DNA of 64,000 nt, from assembly GCA_030737835.1 (NCBI GenBank), contig CM060849.1, positions 13,349,716 to 13,413,715 on the forward strand, given 5' to 3'. A program made the translations under genes and the position numbers. A model generated the notes under the pieces. It made no database searches. It was given only the letters and a program-made list of their open reading frames with translations, and was not told the origin of the DNA. Positions 60,531 to 64,000 of this stretch are shown here, piece after piece (positions within the stretch are counted from its first letter, which is position 1; each line of letters starts with the position of its first letter). The DNA comes from Acorus gramineus. Taxonomy: Eukaryota; Streptophyta; Magnoliopsida; Acorales; Acoraceae.

Positions 60531-61893
60531 TAAGCCTGCCAATTATCCGAAAAAAATCTGAAACCGATCCGCATCTGTATCCGAAAAATAAAAAATATCT
60601 GATATTCGAAGATCCGAAGTGCGGATATGGATATCAGTCTATTTGATCCGAAAAATATCCGTATCCGACATATATTATAAAAATATATATATTTGAATTA
60701 TGGGAAAAATCTTCTTAACTCCCTGAAATCTTCTTGAAATCACAAAAAGTCTCTCTAAAATCAGAAAATCATCTTAGATCCCCATAAAGTGTATATGGTT
60801 AACGAATTTAGTCCCCCGGTCAAAAGTATATTGAAATAAGTCCTCAAAAACTTATTAAAATTGGATTTAGTCCCTACAAACTTTATAAAATCAGATTTAG
60901 TTCTTTTGTAAGACAAAAATATCCGTGTCATTTTTCAACATCCTCATGTACTGAAATGCCATCCTCATCTGTAAAAAAAAAAAATATCCGTCAAACCTCA
61001 ATTGATTTAGAAAATTTAGTCATTTTTCAACATTTTTCTCTCATCAATCTCATTACAGGGACTGAACAAAAAAAAATTACAGTTTCATTAACTCCATTAC
61101 ATAATCAGTAGAGAAAACAATTTAAAAACCAAATCATAATTCTATAATATATTCTTAACTCAAAATTACTAGCAATGAAAAGTATAACACCTTGACTATA
61201 AAACTATAATTTTTTTAATAAAATTTAAATAAATCAGTATATATTTTTAGATAATCACATGGATTTTTTTATCATTTTTAGAAGATTTCAGTGAGTTAAG
61301 ACGATTTTTAAATTTCACAAGTGACTTTTTTCGATTTTCATAAGTTTTCATGGAGTTATATCGATTTTTTCTAACAAAAAAAATAAATTTTAAAAGGGTA
61401 TAACAGTAATTTACCATGCATGGTTAGGGTTAACCACACATCTGGTTAGTTATAGGGACTAAAATAAATATTATCTAATAAGATAGAGACCTGAGGGGAT
61501 TTATCAATTTTACATAGACTTTTTTTTATTTTCATAAATTTTTAGAGAGCTAGATCGATTTTTCCCTTGAATTATATATTACCTATATTGTTATCTTGTA
61601 TGATTAAACACAATGATAATATATTATAATACTATTAAATTTTCAATGTATAATATTTGAAAACGAGAATAAGTCTAAAATATCTCAATTTTAATTTTAA
61701 CATCTCTTTAAAATATCACCTGATTATCTAAATTAATGTCAATATTTAAACATATCAATTATCTGAAAAATATCTGTATCCGATCCGTGTTTGAGGGGAT
61801 CCGAATCCGAAAATTAATATCCATATCCGAATTTGAAAGTTAGGATGTGGATATTAGCATATCCGATCTGTATCCGTCAAATTGACAGGTTTA
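60531..61893. mobile_element. Second-level hAT-like element nested in the first
   Basis: Ends TAAGCCTGCCAATT and (complement) TAAACCTGTCAATT are inverted repeats with subterminal TATCCG words on both sides. Flanking 8-bp duplications ATTTCAAC (60523-60530) and ATTCCAAC (61894-61901) differ at one base. It is itself interrupted at 60702-61566. Confidence 0.78.
60702..61566. mobile_element. Third-level Mutator-like element with perfect 9-bp TSD
   Basis: Ends GGGAAAAATC and (complement) GGGAAAAATCGATCT are inverted repeats. The target duplication TTGAATTAT is exact on both sides (60693-60701, 61567-61575). A 9-bp duplication points to the Mutator superfamily. The body has no ORF. It shares sequence with 13950-14815. 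Confidence 0.82.
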
Positions 61894-61929
61894 ATTCCAA
61901 CCTGACCTATTGTCATCCCAACATGCAGC

Positions 61930-63864
61930 TCCATCCGTGGTCCACACCGTTTTATTTGTTTTAAAAATTTATACACTCACTCATTGAACATTGAAGTACA
62001 TATTACTATACAAAATAAAGTACATATAATAGTATAATTTTTTAAAAAATTTACCTTCATATACTATGTTGGAGTTCATACGCTATGTTAGTGCAGTAAT
62101 ATCTACTGCTTTAATGATCATAATGTAAAAAACTGTAGACGGAACTACAAATGACTTTGTATGCTCTATACTTAATTATTCATGTAGTCAATTTTCTATA
62201 TTTAACATATTTTGATTTTTTTAATATATATATATATATATAATGAAGTATACATTCATAAAAAATGAAACGTATATTCAAATGAATTGAATGGATACAT
62301 GTTTATGTTTTTTTCATAAAAAATATATAATGATAGTAAAATATATACTGTGTTACTTGATTTTATATATTGTGTCAAATGCGTCATGTGAATCATATAA
62401 ATATAATTTTAGAAAGTCCCCCGCGTGTGATTTCATGTGCACCCTTCAAGTGTTTTGATTGTTTAAAAGGTATATGCTCCACATAAATATTTACTATGTG
62501 TGTACTTTTATAAAATGAAGTTCATCCTTTAATGATTTTATCAATTCACTTATAAAAAGCAAGCAAAAAATTAAATGTTTTTTCTATTAAAACATATTTT
62601 TCTCATAGAGATATCAAACAATACGTGAAACTCGATTGCGTGTAACAAGTCCACAAAAAATATAGACCCACAAAAACGATTGCAAAAGATTTAGCATAAT
62701 ATTATCCTCTAACAAGATATTCTAATTTTGATATGATTTTTTTTATGAGCGTTTTTTTTTGCCCTAGTACTAGTCGTATATGCCTTGTTAGTTGCATGTA
62801 TTCACATTAATTAAATGTATATATACATTGTTAGAATTTTATTATTTTTTCTATATATTTATACAATTTATTAAAATATATGTTTCATCTTTTATAAAAT
62901 CATACATCTCTTTAGATAAGATATATATTATCCTAAAAAAAATCAAAATCAATTCCTCAAATGCTTTAGTGGGCTGGAGCCTCGAGGTCATCATAAAGGC
63001 TGGGTTATGGACTATCACAATTGTAGCAGTGACACTTAGTTTGTTTGATAGCCCAATTTGCAACTCATAAACAGTCTCTCAACTGTCTATACACTGTGTT
63101 ACCGTATTGTATACTATATTATCACAGTGTATGAAAGTAAAAAAATCATTCTTTCAAAGAAAAAAGTATATATCAATGTATCTAGTGTATAGTTCACTTT
63201 TTATCGTGGTATGAACTTACAATGAACGTGTATATTTTTTTAAAAAAAAGAAAACCGATGAAGATTGCAGACAAGACTACACACAGGGTTGATCAAACAT
63301 TATCATTAGTTTATTTTACAGTCCAAAATGCAATACACCAATATTTTTTTTTAAAAAAAATCATTTACCTCTTAATTTTATAAAAAGTAAAATATATGTT
63401 CTAATTAATTTAATAATATCATTTATATAAAATGTAATTTTTTTAATAAAATGTATACATTTGTGGTATACGACTATACGAGACAACATTTATTTATGAC
63501 AGTAAAAATAAATGAGTGTAAAAGCATTATTCACTTTCCATACAAAAATGGGTATCAAATGGCCCAACAAAAAAATCCAGACTTTTGTGGCCCACTGACA
63601 CCCACTAATTCAAAGGTCAACTCCCAACCGTCAGATCCTTCAATCACGATCCGGCAAAATCTCACACATCACCCTCATTACAACATAAAAAGATACAAAT
63701 TAAAATTAATAAAAGTGAAAGCTTTGTCAGGAATCTGTGGAGATTTAAAATTAAAAAAAAAGTAGCAGGGACCGAGATGCAAATTCCACGTCTGTCGGTG
63801 GTCAAAATCAAAAGATGACCTCCTCGGCTTTTTATTTCCTCTGGATTCTCTCTCGGACTCCAAT
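61930..63864. other. AT-rich DNA, MITE-like repeats
   Basis: Repeats with GTATACTNTATTATCACAGTGTAT words at 63090-63140 match 59455-59505. No gene. The more GC-balanced stretch at 63560-63840 could be a promoter of a gene beyond the window, but no exon is visible. Confidence 0.35.
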
Positions 63865-63935
63865 AGGTTATCCCGATTTGGATAGAGTATTAGGTTATCC
63901 CGATTCGGATAGAGGATTAGGTTATTCGGGATAAA
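63865..63935. repeat. 27-bp tandem repeat, about 2.6 units
   Basis: AGGTTATCCCGATTTGGATA starts units at 63865, 63892 and 63919. The third is cut short after AGGTTATTCGGGATA. Confidence 0.85.
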
Positions 63936-64000
63936 TAATTAATTTTATAAAAAAGAATAAACTATTTTATGTTCGAACAACTTAGCAATGAAATTTATGT

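Larger units (their letters stand above)
59699..61921. mobile_element. Outer hAT-like element (first level of a nest)
   Basis: Ends CAGGGATGGCAATGGGGTGG and (complement) TTGGGATGACAATAGGTCAGG are inverted repeats. Imperfect 8-bp duplications CATGCAAG (59691-59698) and CATGCAGC (61922-61929) flank it. Its right part is interrupted by another element at 60531-61893. No transposase was found. Confidence 0.72.

Noticed and set aside
1-64000. A biosynthetic gene cluster or other new multi-gene system
   Set aside because: The five genes are functionally unrelated and widely spaced, and no unfamiliar conserved ORF set was found between them.

Overview
This is a nuclear window from a flowering plant. 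The coding genes are interrupted by plant-type introns, one gene encodes an extensin, one a group I bZIP factor and one a plant serine decarboxylase. Most of the rest is AT-rich DNA full of LINE, SINE, hAT and MITE remnants. The GC-rich first exons of the bZIP, decarboxylase and zinc-finger genes against AT-rich surroundings suggest a monocot or another lineage with a strong 5' GC gradient. That is a weak inference, and I cannot name the species.

Five host genes can be supported. (1) A 69-residue ubiquinol-cytochrome c reductase hinge subunit (QCR6-type) lies on the minus strand between 2177 and about 10850. Its start codon appears to be split by a 7-kb intron filled with transposons. (2) A four-exon group I bZIP factor of 360 residues (VIP1/RF2-like) lies on the plus strand at 17843-23821. 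(3) A five-exon serine decarboxylase of 478 residues lies on the minus strand at 27996-32247. (4) An intronless Cys-rich zinc-binding protein of 368 residues lies on the plus strand at 35369-36475. (5) An extensin of 353 residues lies on the minus strand at 52996-54057 and has a probable 3'UTR intron. There is also a decayed actin fragment at about 11238-11855 that covers just one actin exon.

Layout: 1-700 is a degenerate TTACATT-rich repeat. 2-11 kb is the QCR6 gene and its transposon-filled intron. 11.2-17 kb holds the actin fragment, MITEs, a Mutator-like inverted-repeat element and a 279-bp duplication. 17.8-26 kb is the bZIP gene and downstream MITEs. 27.9-32.4 kb is the decarboxylase. 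32.5-35.2 kb holds degenerate GC-rich patches and a large foldback element. 35.3-36.5 kb is the zinc-finger gene. 37.5-46.4 kb is dominated by LINE remnants with nested insertions. 46.4-52.9 kb is AT-rich and almost featureless. 53-54.1 kb is the extensin. 54.3-64 kb is AT-rich and includes a three-level nest of transposons at 59.7-61.9 kb.

The genes are unrelated housekeeping, regulatory and cell-wall genes. I see no operon-like or cluster logic and no convincing new biological system. The most interesting material is the nested, TSD-marked transposon structure, the QCR6 start-codon intron, the exon-bounded actin fragment and the long foldback element.
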